The notes under the pieces were generated by a model. It was not told the DNA's origin. It saw nothing but the letters and a program-made list of their open reading frames with translations, and ran no database searches. Source: Phycisphaerales bacterium (GTDB lineage: Bacteria; Planctomycetota; Phycisphaerae; UBA1845; Fen-1342). Taken from it: DNA of 64,000 nt. Below are positions 43,882-53,105 of the stretch, piece by piece. Made by a program: the position numbers and the translations under genes. The stretch lies in contig JADJWG010000001.1 of assembly GCA_016716475.1 (NCBI GenBank), positions 186,001 through 250,000 of the forward strand, given 5' to 3'. The number at the start of each line of letters is the position of its first letter. Within the stretch, counting starts at the first letter, position 1.

Positions 43882-45496
43882 ACGCGAGGGCATCGCCATC
43901 GCCGAGGTTTACCACGACAAGGCGATCTCCGGCGCGGTGCGTGCCCGACCCGGCTACCAGATGATGCTGGAGGACGGGATGGCTGGGAAGTTCGACATGC
44001 TCATCGTGGACGACCTGTCGAGATTGTCCCGCGACGACTACGAGATGAAGGGCGTGCTCCGCCGTCTGACCTGGCGCAGCATCCGGATCATCGGCGTGTC
44101 GGACGGGTATGACAGCGATCGCAAGGGGCACAAGATTCACGCCGGATTCAAGGGGCTCATGAATGAGTTATTTCTGGACGACATTCGCGAGCGCACGCAC
44201 CGCGGCATGACCGGCCAGGCACTCAAGGGCTACAACTGCGGAGGCCGAACCTTCGGTTACCGCAATGTGCCGATCGAAGACGGAGTCCGCAAAGACGCGC
44301 ACGGCAGACCCGCCGTAATTGCTGTTGAGTACCAGATCGACGAATCTCAGGCGGAGATCGTCCGGCAGATACACCAGTGGTACGCGAACGGATACTCCTA
44401 CAAGTGGATCGCAAGCGAGCTGAACCGACGAAAGATCCCGTCCTCCAGAGGTTCGCACTGGGCACTCAGCGCGATCAAGGTGATTCTTGAGAATGAGATG
44501 TATGGCGGCACGCTGACCTGGAACCGGCGTCTGTGGGTCAAGCACCCGGACACCGGCAAGCGAACCTACCGCGAGCGACCAAAGGAAGACTGGATCATCA
44601 CCGAGCGCCCCGAGCTTCGGATCGTGCCCGAGGAAGTGCTCGATGCGGTACGAGAACGCCAGCGCCGCACGCGCGCGTCCGGTATCGGCAAGCACGGAAC
44701 GGCCGCCAGAAAGTACCTCTTCTCCGGCATGATGCTTTGCGGCGAGTGTGGGGGCAACATCGTCATCGCCGCCGGCGGGGGACGGTACGGGTGCGCCAAC
44801 CACAAGACTCGAGGACCGACGGTCTGCTCCAACAGCCTGACGGTGTCGAGGCGGGTGGTGGAAGAGCGGATACTGACTTCCGTCAAGGAGCGACTCAGAG
44901 CACCCCGCTGCTTGGAGACATTCAAGGCATCGGCGGCGAAGCTCATCGAGTCCTACAACGCTTCAGACCATGCCGCGCAGATCGAAGGGAAACTCAAGGC
45001 CGCGACCCGGACTCGGGACAACCTGCTCAACGCGATCAAGCAGGGTATTGTGACGGCAAGCACCAGAGAGGCGCTCGAAAGCGCTGACGCAGAAGTGGCC
45101 GAATTCAAGCGGCAGCTTGAACGAGCGGCACGCTGGCAGGTGTCTGCGATCCTGCCGAGAGCCGTCGAACGGTTCGAGTCAGCGATCAACGATTTGGAGC
45201 GGCGACTGGATGACCATGTCGATCCAGCCCGCGAGATCCTGAAGTCGATCCTTGGCGAGAGCATCACCATTCACCGCAGAGGCGAGTACCTGGAGGCGGA
45301 ACTCGCGGATTACGCACAGACCGCAGTAGCTAACTCTTTGAATTCGTGTTTCGATTCAGGTGGTTGCGGGGGTATGCAACGTCTTGAATCGACATTCGTC
45401 CCGCTAAGGTACAGTGAGTGCGGATTTCAAGGCCGTCCGCGACATCGAAGGCGCGCATCCGCGCAGCGAAAGAACAACCAGACCGCGAAACGCTAA
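43790..45496 (+). CDS. Second large serine recombinase
   Basis: A 568-residue recombinase with a full domain set: resolvase domain (AVIYARYSRDRQREASIDDQ; nucleophile Ser10; LIVDDLSRLSRD), recombinase domain (GGRTFGYRNVPI, LNRRKIPSSRGS, ILENEMYGGTLTWNRR), zinc ribbon (GMMLCGECGGNIVIAAGG with CANHKTRGPTVC) and a coiled coil (about 385-470). The last 60 residues, after YAQTAVANSLNSCFDSGG, are basic and Cys/Gly-rich and may be read-through at an attachment site. It is only loosely similar to the tmRNA-linked integrase, which suggests two elements or a composite one. Confidence 0.9.
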   Translation: MHAVIYARYSRDRQREASIDDQVRNCTQFAEREGIAIAEVYHDKAISGAVRARPGYQMMLEDGMAGKFDMLIVDDLSRLSRDDYEMKGVLRRLTWRSIRIIGVSDGYDSDRKGHKIHAGFKGLMNELFLDDIRERTHRGMTGQALKGYNCGGRTFGYRNVPIEDGVRKDAHGRPAVIAVEYQIDESQAEIVRQIHQWYANGYSYKWIASELNRRKIPSSRGSHWALSAIKVILENEMYGGTLTWNRRLWVKHPDTGKRTYRERPKEDWIITERPELRIVPEEVLDAVRERQRRTRASGIGKHGTAARKYLFSGMMLCGECGGNIVIAAGGGRYGCANHKTRGPTVCSNSLTVSRRVVEERILTSVKERLRAPRCLETFKASAAKLIESYNASDHAAQIEGKLKAATRTRDNLLNAIKQGIVTASTREALESADAEVAEFKRQLERAARWQVSAILPRAVERFESAINDLERRLDDHVDPAREILKSILGESITIHRRGEYLEAELADYAQTAVANSLNSCFDSGGCGGMQRLESTFVPLRYSECGFQGRPRHRRRASAQRKNNQTAKR

Positions 45497-45508
45497 CGGA
45501 CGTTTACC

Positions 45509-46459
45509 ATGCCAGGTACTCGATCGCACAGCGTCGCGCATGCGCGTCATTCGGGGCGCGCTCACAGAGACACACCACCATTCTCGCTGACGCAGCGGCT
45601 GGCCGATGCCGCAGTTGCTATCCGAAGCGATCCGTCGCCGCGCGTGGACTTCCTGCACTCCCTGCTGTGTCAGATAGGAATGCCGAGACGATTCACCCAT
45701 GCAAGGACCTTTGAGCGACGTAACGGCCATGCGTCCATCCTCATTGAGGCAGGCAAGCTCTGGGACGGATCAAACTGGATCGAGCAGCCGCTTCCCTGCG
45801 GGGCGATACCCCGGCTGGTCATGGTCCATGTCAGCTCCGAAGCCGTTCGGACCCGGAGCCGATCCGTCGAGGTGGGCCACAGCACGCGGCAGTTCCTGAC
45901 GACACTCGGTATGCAGACGAGCGGCGGGGCGAGGGGAGGCTACCGGGCTCTGAAACGCCAGATCCAGGCACTCGCCGCCTGCCGTCTGTCTCTGGGCATG
46001 CAGTCCGAGGGACGAGTGACAACGGTTGATGCCAAGCCCATCCGCCGATTCGAGGCGTGGCTGCATCAGGACGGCGGCCAAGGGACATTGTGGCCCGGCG
46101 TCCTTGAGTTGTCGGAGGAGTTTTACGGCACGCTGGTCGAGCACGCCGTGCCCCTGGACCCGAGGGCTCTGGCGGCACTCCGCCATTCAGCCATGGCGCT
46201 CGATGTTTACGCCTGGCTGGCACACCGGCTCCGGCGGGTAGCCGGAGCCGGTGGCACGAAGCTCAGCTGGAGGAACCTGTACGAGCAGTTCGGCCAGGAA
46301 TACCGGAGCGCCAAGGACTTCAAGAAGCAGTTCCGCCAGGCGCTGCGGCAGGCCTTGGTGGTCTACCCGGACGCCCGTGTAGCGGAGGTGATCGGGGGCA
46401 TCACGCTTTACCGGTCACGGGCGCCGATGCAGCCAACAAAGCTGCGATTCACCCTGTGA
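45509..46459 (+). CDS. repA: Plasmid replication initiator, RepA_C type
   Basis: A 316-residue protein matching the plasmid RepA family of broad-host-range replicons. Landmarks: LPCGAIPRLVMVHVSSEAVR, TRSRSVEVGHSTRQFLTTLG, GGYRALKRQIQALAACRL, PGVLELSEEFYGTLVEHAVP, LDPRALAALRHSAMALDVYAW and KQFRQALRQALVVYPDARV, followed by winged-helix-like strands to the end. It begins 13 bases after the recombinase stop. Iteron-like repeats start 32 bases behind its stop. A working initiator on an integrated element implies a plasmid phase or plasmid origin. Confidence 0.85.
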   Translation: MPGTRSHSVAHARHSGRAHRDTPPFSLTQRLADAAVAIRSDPSPRVDFLHSLLCQIGMPRRFTHARTFERRNGHASILIEAGKLWDGSNWIEQPLPCGAIPRLVMVHVSSEAVRTRSRSVEVGHSTRQFLTTLGMQTSGGARGGYRALKRQIQALAACRLSLGMQSEGRVTTVDAKPIRRFEAWLHQDGGQGTLWPGVLELSEEFYGTLVEHAVPLDPRALAALRHSAMALDVYAWLAHRLRRVAGAGGTKLSWRNLYEQFGQEYRSAKDFKKQFRQALRQALVVYPDARVAEVIGGITLYRSRAPMQPTKLRFTL

Positions 46460-46490
46460 GCAAGCCGGTTGGCTGGCCGGGCTATCCACG

Positions 46491-46598
46491 CTGAATCACT
46501 CCCCCTGGTACGCTGCATCGCCCCCCTCACGGGAATCGGGAGTGCGCTGAATCGCCCCCCCAAAACCTGTAGCAGATACCTATAGCACTTCCTGTAGC
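46491..46598 (+). repeat. Iteron-like repeats, candidate replication origin
   Basis: Two repeat sets lie just behind repA. Set one: CTGAATCACTCCCCC (46491-46505), CTGCATCGCCCCCC (46513-46526) and CTGAATCGCCCCCCC (46547-46561). Set two: CCTGTAGC (46566-46573), CCTATAGC (46579-46586) and CCTGTAGC (46591-46598). A DnaA-box-like TGTGGATAA follows at 46614-46622. Repeats, a DnaA-like site and an adjacent initiator together fit an oriV. Confidence 0.55.
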
Positions 46599-46626
46599 TG
46601 GTCCTTGAGTTTTGTGGATAACTGAT

Positions 46627-47304
46627 TCACTTCCGTCGGCGACGAAGGGCTCCGATCCCGAAGGCAGCCATCACCGGAAGCGTGGCAGGCGAGGGAACCG
46701 CCGTGATGACGCGGATGTGGTCATAGGGGAAGCTCACCCCGAGGGTGAATGAGAGCAAGCGTCCGTCCGGCGAGATCGTGAAGGACTCCTCTCCTGGAGT
46801 CGTCCCATCCCCCGTGTCGAACAGGCCACGCCGGTCACGCCCGAACTCCAGCAAGGTATCCAGTCCGAACGCCGAATCGGATTCACCGAGATGGCGCTCG
46901 TCCGGCCTGTTCCACGCGATGACGCCGATAATATCGGCATCGAACATCACGCTGCCGCTCACATGGTGAAGATCATTGCCGATGGTGTCGAAGTGAATAA
47001 GGTGGCTACTGACCACCGACCCTGCGGGGATCGTCCCGAACTCGAAAGCAAGAGCGGAATCGTACAGACCAGGGGCGGACGCATCAATGGTGATCGGAGC
47101 CGCCAGCGTAACACCCTGGGCCTCGTTCCAGACGAACGCGGTGCTGTCGCTTTCCAGCGCGCCCAGGGTGGCATCCGCCGGTCGGGGGATGAGGGTGGCA
47201 TCCCCGTCTACTCCGATGATGTCTGCCGAGGCGGATGGCGCGGCGGCGGCGAAGACGACAGCCAGCGGCGTCGCCACGATCAGTGAATGTGATGCGGTTC
47301 TCAT
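46627..47304 (-). CDS. Exported protein with a PEP-CTERM-like sorting end (225 aa)
   Basis: ATG 47304 opens a signal peptide (SLIVATPLAVVFAAAAPSASA). The mature domain is beta-rich (SALAFEFGTIPAGSVVSSHL, HHVSGSVMFDADIIGVIAW), and the protein ends with VPSPATLPVMAAFGIGALRRRRK. That short Pro-rich motif, a membrane helix and an arginine cluster match PEP-CTERM-type sorting signals found in planctomycetes. It is probably processed by an exosortase and placed on the surface. It is the only exported protein on this part of the element and probably cargo. Confidence 0.7.
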   Translation of the reverse strand: MRTASHSLIVATPLAVVFAAAAPSASADIIGVDGDATLIPRPADATLGALESDSTAFVWNEAQGVTLAAPITIDASAPGLYDSALAFEFGTIPAGSVVSSHLIHFDTIGNDLHHVSGSVMFDADIIGVIAWNRPDERHLGESDSAFGLDTLLEFGRDRRGLFDTGDGTTPGEESFTISPDGRLLSFTLGVSFPYDHIRVITAVPSPATLPVMAAFGIGALRRRRK

Positions 47305-47402
47305 CTCGCGATCTCCAGAGGTGATGCCAGGAGTCTTGCTGGCGTACGCAAGCCAGCTGGCAGACTCCGTGAATGACCGAGAATTCGGGCAAGGATGGAC
47401 AG

Positions 47403-47732
47403 ATGTCCGACCGTCCCTGTTTTGGGGACACTACAATATACCTGCTTTCCTTTGGTGTGCCAGCGTCTCCCCGGAAAAATTCGAACTCTCTGCCTCCGAA
47501 GCAGCCGCTTCAGAACAGCGCGTACCAAGCCCTTGCTCGAAAGCTCCAGAAACGGGCGGACGAACTCGAACTGTCAGTGAGAGGACTCGCCGAGAGGCTG
47601 GGGAAACCCCGCACAACGGTCCACAAGACCCTGACCGGCCAGCGCCGCCTTGACCCTATCGAGTTTCTCGACTGGTGCGATGCCCTGGAATGGGACGATC
47701 CGCTGGCCGTACTCAAGTCGGTCCGCCGTTGA
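47403..47732 (+). CDS. XRE-like helix-turn-helix protein
   Basis: A 109-residue protein from ATG 47403 (ATG 47373 is an in-frame alternative). After a 45-residue disordered start comes a five-helix XRE-type domain: YQALARKLQKRADELELSVR, GLAERLGKPRTTVHKTLTGQ, RRLDPIEFLDWCDALEWDDP. It could repress the operon that follows (DUF2130 and Gabija genes, 133 bases downstream), a usual position for a defence-linked regulator. No operator was found. Confidence 0.75.
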   Translation: MSDRPCFGDTTIYLLSFGVPASPRKNSNSLPPKQPLQNSAYQALARKLQKRADELELSVRGLAERLGKPRTTVHKTLTGQRRLDPIEFLDWCDALEWDDPLAVLKSVRR

Positions 47733-47864
47733 CAGAGCCCCTCGACCGGTGCTACTCCGGAAGGGACAAACCAACGGCCGGGCCGCATCGGCCACTCTCC
47801 CGGCCAAAATCCAACCTTGGCGTGGGTTTCCGGATATCCTTGTGGCAGAAAGCAACGGGTGCCC

Positions 47865-49142
47865 ATGACCGAGCCAACCATCGTCTGCCCATCCTGCAAG
47901 ACAGAGATCAAGCTGACCGAATCACTGGCGGCCCCGCTTATCGAATCCACGCGCAGGCAGTACGAGCAGCAGATCGCCAGCAAAGACGCTGACATCGCAA
48001 AACGCGAAGCCACGGTCAAAGCGCAGCAGGCAGCTGTAGCCAAAGCGCAAGAGGAAATCGATGATCAGATTACAGCCAGGCTGAAAACCGAGCGAGCTTC
48101 CATCGCAGCGGAGGAGGCAAAGAAGGCTCGGGTCGCCATCGGCTCAGACTTAGAGCAGAAGACAAGAGAGCTGTCTGAACTGAACGATGTTCTCAAGCAA
48201 CGCGACCAGAAGCTTGCGGAAGCTCAGAAAGCCCAAGCCGAACTGATCCGGAAACAGCGCGAGCTGGACGATGCCAAGCGCGAGATGGAACTGACCATCG
48301 AAACACGCGTGCAGGAGTCACTGACTGTCACACGCGAACAGGCCAAGAAGGAGGCCGAAGAGTCCCTTAAGCTGAAGGTTGTCGAGAAGGAACAGACGAT
48401 AGCTTCCATGCAGAAGCAGATCGAGGAACTCCGGCGCCGAGCAGAACAGGGGTCCCAGCAACTCCAAGGTGAGGTGCAGGAACTCGAACTGGAGTCGATG
48501 CTCCGAGAGAAGTTCCCCTTTGATTCCATTGAGCCGGTCCCGAAAGGTGAACACGGTGGGGATGCGATCCATCGTGTCGCAGGCCCGATGGGGCAGCCAT
48601 GCGGTGCCATCCTCTGGGAATCAAAGCGCACCAAGAACTGGACCGACAGCTGGCTTGCCAAGCTTCGCGAAGACCAGCGCTCCGCTAAAGCAGAGCTCGC
48701 CATCATCGTCAGCCAAGCTTTGCCGAAAGATATCGATACCTTCAGCCTGATCGACGGCGTGTGGATCACTTCATACCGCTGCGCATTGCCGGTAGCGATT
48801 GCTCTTCGGCACTCACTCATCGAACTCGCCGCATCACGCACCGCGGGCGAAGGCCAGCAGACCAAGATGGAGCTTGTGTATCAGTACCTGACCGGCCCTC
48901 GCTTCCGCCATCGCGTGCAGGCCATCGTCGAGAAGTTCAGCGATATGCAGGACGACCTCGACAAGGAACGCAAGACTATGACGCGACTGTGGGCGAAACG
49001 CGAAGAGCAGATTCGAGGCGTCATCGAATCGACAGCTGGTATGTACGGCGACCTGCAGGGGATTGCAGGGAAGTCGCTTCAGGAGATAGAAGGTCTTAGT
49101 CTTCCGACACTCCTGCCCGCTGGCGACGGAAATGACAAGTAG
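47865..49142 (+). CDS. DUF2130 domain protein with a long coiled coil
   Basis: A 425-residue protein. It starts with a zinc-knuckle-like CPSCKTEI, then a coiled coil from about 30 to 210 (AKKEAEESLKLKVVEKEQTI, MQKQIEELRRRAEQGSQQL), then the DUF2130 domain (GEVQELELESMLREKFPFDS, GDAIHRVAGPMGQPCGAILW, ESKRTKNWTDSWLAKLREDQ). The Glu-Ser-Lys in the last motif resembles a nuclease-fold position, and a link to DNA has been suggested for the family. It ends 12 bases before gajA, so it may be transcribed with the Gabija genes. Confidence 0.82.
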   Translation: MTEPTIVCPSCKTEIKLTESLAAPLIESTRRQYEQQIASKDADIAKREATVKAQQAAVAKAQEEIDDQITARLKTERASIAAEEAKKARVAIGSDLEQKTRELSELNDVLKQRDQKLAEAQKAQAELIRKQRELDDAKREMELTIETRVQESLTVTREQAKKEAEESLKLKVVEKEQTIASMQKQIEELRRRAEQGSQQLQGEVQELELESMLREKFPFDSIEPVPKGEHGGDAIHRVAGPMGQPCGAILWESKRTKNWTDSWLAKLREDQRSAKAELAIIVSQALPKDIDTFSLIDGVWITSYRCALPVAIALRHSLIELAASRTAGEGQQTKMELVYQYLTGPRFRHRVQAIVEKFSDMQDDLDKERKTMTRLWAKREEQIRGVIESTAGMYGDLQGIAGKSLQEIEGLSLPTLLPAGDGNDK

Positions 49143-49154
49143 CGAGAAATCCCT

Positions 49155-50894
49155 ATGCACATTAGTCGATTGGTTGTTCGCAATTTCCGGAATCTCACTT
49201 CGATTGATGTTCCGTTGCGTCCTGGCGTCACCTGCATCATCGGGGAGAACAATGCAGGCAAGTCCAATCTTCTGCATGCATTACGGCTTGTTCTGGATGG
49301 CGACTTACCCGGCTACGCAAGACAGCTGACGCTCGCCGATGTGACTGATTCTGTGGCGTCAGAACATCCACTTCAGGTAGTCGTTGCCGTCGAGTTCAGT
49401 AATTTTGAGGACGATGTAGATGCCTCCGCCTTCGCTGCCTTCTTCAAGGTCGATGAGAATCTCGCACGTCTCACCTACCGATTCCGTCCCAGCCCGATCG
49501 CGCGTGCTGCTCTTGAAGCCGAGGAACGCGACGCAGAAGACCTGACCATCGACGACTACCGCTGGGAGATCACTGGTGGCGGAGACGAAGATCCGGCAAC
49601 AATCGAATGGGACGAGGATTTCGGCCGGAGCATCCGCATCTCCGACCTGAACGATTATTTGGTGGTGTTCCTGCACGCGTTGCGCGATGTAGTCGCGGAC
49701 CTCAAATCCTCCAGGCAATCTCCGTTGCGCCGGATCATCCGTTCCCTCAAGCTGCCGAGAGACGAACAAGAACGACTGGTAGAGATTCTCTCGGATGCTA
49801 ACACGGAGATCGCATCCACGGATACTATCAAGCAAATCGGTGATCTGCTTGACGAGCGTCTCTCAACTACCGCAGGCGAAGCATTCAAGCTGTCAATCGG
49901 TCTGGGCATGAGCAGCCCATCATTCTCGGCGATCGAACGAGCTCTCACTGTACTTCTCACCAGCGACAGTCATTCACGCTTTGAGCCAGCCCAGAACGGA
50001 CTAGGACTCAACAATGTCCTGTACGTTGCGCTGCTGCTCCAGTACTTCGAGAGCAGGGTTGATGCAGACGCGTGTGCAGGGGCGGTCATCCTATTGGAAG
50101 AGCCCGAAGCTCATCTTCACCCGCAGCTTCAGCGAGTCTTACTTGAAACTCTTGGATCGAATGGAGTTCAAGTCCTTATCACCACTCACAGCACCCACAT
50201 CACAGCGGCCACTGACATAAACTCATACATCCTTCTGTCGGTAGGCGACGATGGAGACATCAATGCTCATGTTCCGCATGCGGCTGATCACCTCAGCGAG
50301 ACGGATCGTGCAGACCTGAATCGCTATCTCGATGCGACAAAGTCCACATTGCTGTTCGCACGACGGGTGATCTTGGTTGAGGGACCGGCGGAAATGTTTC
50401 TCGTTCCGATGATTGCAAAGCATGTGTGCGACATCGACCTAGATCGGCACGGCGTTGCAGTTGTGCCAATCTTCGGAACTCACTTCGCGCCCTTTGCCAA
50501 GCTCTTTGGCCCCGACGGAGTTCGCAAGCGATGCGCCGTCGTTACCGACCGCGATGATGAACCGGCTGAGGAAGGTGAACCTCCGCGAAATCTGGGGGAG
50601 CACGAGAACGAGTTCGTGAAGGTCTTCGCGGGCGACACTACGCTTGAACGGGAGTTGGCCATCGACGGGATGACCGAGCCGCTCAGCCTCGCGGCGGTTG
50701 AGCTGCGCACGCGAAGGCTGCGACAAGCCTTGGAGGCTGATCCGATCGACTTTGACGCACTGGGAGAGCGCATTCTGAACGCGGCGGAGTATCGCTCGAA
50801 GGGGCGTTTCGCACAGGTCCTGTCGAAGCACATGCATGCCGCAACCGATGCACCGGAGTACATCAAGGCCGCCATCGCGTGGGTGACGGAATGA
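49155..50894 (+). CDS. gajA: Gabija GajA-like OLD-family ATPase-nuclease
   Basis: A 579-residue OLD family protein. The N-terminal ABC-type ATPase has Walker A at 30-38 (IIGENNAGKSNLL), Walker B (ILLEEPEAHLHPQLQ, about 310) and a switch His (ITTHSTHITAA). The C-terminal TOPRIM nuclease has its Glu in RRVILVEGPAEMFLVP (about 405) and acidic pair in VVTDRDDEP (about 465). Size and the overlapping UvrD-like gene fit GajA of the Gabija anti-phage system, where it nicks DNA when nucleotides fall. Without the partner it would be a generic OLD nuclease. Confidence 0.88.
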   Translation: MHISRLVVRNFRNLTSIDVPLRPGVTCIIGENNAGKSNLLHALRLVLDGDLPGYARQLTLADVTDSVASEHPLQVVVAVEFSNFEDDVDASAFAAFFKVDENLARLTYRFRPSPIARAALEAEERDAEDLTIDDYRWEITGGGDEDPATIEWDEDFGRSIRISDLNDYLVVFLHALRDVVADLKSSRQSPLRRIIRSLKLPRDEQERLVEILSDANTEIASTDTIKQIGDLLDERLSTTAGEAFKLSIGLGMSSPSFSAIERALTVLLTSDSHSRFEPAQNGLGLNNVLYVALLLQYFESRVDADACAGAVILLEEPEAHLHPQLQRVLLETLGSNGVQVLITTHSTHITAATDINSYILLSVGDDGDINAHVPHAADHLSETDRADLNRYLDATKSTLLFARRVILVEGPAEMFLVPMIAKHVCDIDLDRHGVAVVPIFGTHFAPFAKLFGPDGVRKRCAVVTDRDDEPAEEGEPPRNLGEHENEFVKVFAGDTTLERELAIDGMTEPLSLAAVELRTRRLRQALEADPIDFDALGERILNAAEYRSKGRFAQVLSKHMHAATDAPEYIKAAIAWVTE

Positions 50895-52636
50895 AGCTTA
50901 CGGGAGCACAGCGTGCAGCCGTAGAAGAGGAAATACGACACGTACTGGTCGTAGCGTGCCCAGGCAGCGGTAAGACACGAACCATTGTGGCGCGCTTACT
51001 GCGGGCGATCGAACATGTTCGTGGAACTCCCCGCAGAATAGCGTGCATTACCTATACCAACGCCGCCGCCCACGAAATCGAGGGTCGGCTCAAGTCTCTT
51101 GTGAGCGCCGAGGACGCCGATTACTGCGACTTGGGCACGATTCACTCGTTCTGTCTACAGGCGGTACTCCGCCATCATCATCGCCTGCTGGGTGGCTACG
51201 AGAGCGGACTCGCCGTGGCCGCGCCCGAGAGCTCCGAGTTTTCCGAAGCCGGGCAACAGGCCATCGCGGATACTATGCGTGGACACGGGAATGTGAACGA
51301 GTTTGAGCGGGTTCGCCGCGGTGCCGCAGGCGAGCCACTGATTCCAACGGATGTTGCGCTTACGGACGAGTGCGTGCGGAGGTTCTGGGAATTGCTCGCA
51401 GAGAGGCAGTTGGTTGACTTTCCGAGCATCGCCTACCTGACCTACCAACTATTTGAAATGCACCCACATCTTGCCCGCAGTATCTCGTCCCGGTATCGAG
51501 AAATCCTTATCGACGAGATGCAGGATACTGACGCTCTGCAGGTTCAGATTCTGCATCGACTGGCAGATGCGCGGCGAAGCCGCTTCTTCCTCGTGGGCGA
51601 CCCTCTTCAGTCCATAATGGGTTTCGCCGGTGCCCAGCCCGAGCGCATGTTCGAGCTCGCCAGGCACCTCAACGCGCGTACGGACTTTCCCCTTCACGAA
51701 AACTGGCGCAGCAGCGCCCGAATCGTGACACTCGGCGAGGCGCTTTGTGAAAGGGACCCATCAATGGTGGCCGTCGGTCCCAATGCCGCTTGCGGATGTC
51801 ATCCCCGCACCCTGAGCGCCGCTTCCTCTATCGATGCCGTCGTCGGTGGCTTCCTTCCTCTATTGGAGCGCGAGGGCATAGCGGTCACTGATGCGGCAGT
51901 TCTTGCGCCGGCTTGGTACATGCTGTTTCCCGTCGCCCGGGAACTTCGACGCCTAGAGGTTCCCGTCTCGGGACCTGGCGCGCGCCCCTACCGACGGGCT
52001 AGGCTCTTCTCCGGCCTGATTGAGTATCTCTGTGCATACATTGCTGCGCCCGCGCCTGAGCTCCTTCACCGCGTACAGGTTCAGTTGTTTCACACGATAC
52101 AACAAACCGAGGGGAAATCGCGCTATGACATCTGGGATCGTTCCGGTCGGCTCGCAGCCATGCGATTGGTTCTCTGCGGTCGCGAGCTCCGTGACCGCAA
52201 CACCTCGGCAATCGCTTGGTTGCAAGCGGCTGCGCCTGCATTCGTCAAGATCCTCCAAGAGCATGGATTTATCGGCGAGACGGGAGCTGCCGCCATTGAA
52301 GGATCTGCCTCCGAGATCATCAGCGACATTCACCGCAGTCGCGATTTCGACCCAGACGACCTGACTGTCGACGACATCGGTGATTTTGCTCATCCCGACG
52401 GGAGCCTTCGGTTGCTCACGCTCCATTCCGCGAAGGGCCGGGAGTTCGAGGCTGTGTGCATCATTGAGCTGCAGGACGGCCAGTTCCCGCATGCACGCGG
52501 CGACATCGAGGAGTCGCGGCGAGTTCTCTATGTCGGCGTCACACGCCCACGCAAGGTGTTACTGCTGTGTCACCGCGCTGGTCACCGCATCACACGCTTC
52601 GCTGCAGAACCCGGCTTTGCAGCAGCCCTTCTGTGA
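50891..52636 (+). CDS. gajB: Gabija GajB-like UvrD-family helicase
   Basis: A 581-residue superfamily 1 helicase. Motifs: Walker A at 22-30 (VACPGSGKTRTIVARLL), Ia (CITYTNAAAHEIEGRL), II (LIDEMQDTDALQ), III (LVGDPLQSIMGFAGA), IV (HENWRSSARIV), V (LLTLHSAKGREFEAVCI) and VI (RRVLYVGVTRPRKVLLL). The start ATG 50891 overlaps the gajA stop (ATGA), giving strict coupling. Gabija GajB senses DNA ends and activates GajA. It is slightly longer than the reference protein. Confidence 0.88.
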   Translation: MKLTGAQRAAVEEEIRHVLVVACPGSGKTRTIVARLLRAIEHVRGTPRRIACITYTNAAAHEIEGRLKSLVSAEDADYCDLGTIHSFCLQAVLRHHHRLLGGYESGLAVAAPESSEFSEAGQQAIADTMRGHGNVNEFERVRRGAAGEPLIPTDVALTDECVRRFWELLAERQLVDFPSIAYLTYQLFEMHPHLARSISSRYREILIDEMQDTDALQVQILHRLADARRSRFFLVGDPLQSIMGFAGAQPERMFELARHLNARTDFPLHENWRSSARIVTLGEALCERDPSMVAVGPNAACGCHPRTLSAASSIDAVVGGFLPLLEREGIAVTDAAVLAPAWYMLFPVARELRRLEVPVSGPGARPYRRARLFSGLIEYLCAYIAAPAPELLHRVQVQLFHTIQQTEGKSRYDIWDRSGRLAAMRLVLCGRELRDRNTSAIAWLQAAAPAFVKILQEHGFIGETGAAAIEGSASEIISDIHRSRDFDPDDLTVDDIGDFAHPDGSLRLLTLHSAKGREFEAVCIIELQDGQFPHARGDIEESRRVLYVGVTRPRKVLLLCHRAGHRITRFAAEPGFAAALL

Positions 52637-53105
52637 CATGTTCGCTCTATCGCCGCAGCATCGGCGCAGGACCGGCGCAGGACCGGCGCTCTCATCCATT
52701 AATTCAACGACGCGGTCGTATCCGAGCCCGCTGGCGACTCGCCTCAGACAAGTCTATTAGGGTTGGCTCTCTCTCGGAAGTCCGGGCTGCTCGACACGAG
52801 CAGGTGAGTTCACTTCGGTGATCTTTCGGCTCCGTATGGGCTGTCAGCGACTTCACTTGTTTGAGCTTTCCCCGCGGTGCTCCAGCAGCCACCGCTGCGC
52901 TTCCCGCCTTCAAGTCTTGCACGCCTCACGCCGGACGCGGCTATCGCCGCCCTGCGGGTTCCGTCCGTCATTCAGCCTGCTCCGCTTTGCGGGACTCTCC
53001 AGCGGGCTGTCGGCCTGCGCACCGCTCGCTCCTTTGCCACCCGCGAGTGGCCCCTCGTGCTTGCGAAGGGGCCGCACGTCGCGGGCCCCGGCAAAGGAGC
53101 AAACC
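52637..53105. other. Intergenic region with a short tandem repeat
   Basis: No gene is seen in 470 bases. CGGCGCAGGAC is repeated in tandem at about 52,662-52,683, followed by CGGCGC. The last 100 bases are GC-rich and hairpin-prone (GGCCCC near 53,051 with GGGGCC near 53,069) and lead into the ArdC-like gene behind AAAGGAG. Confidence 0.45.
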
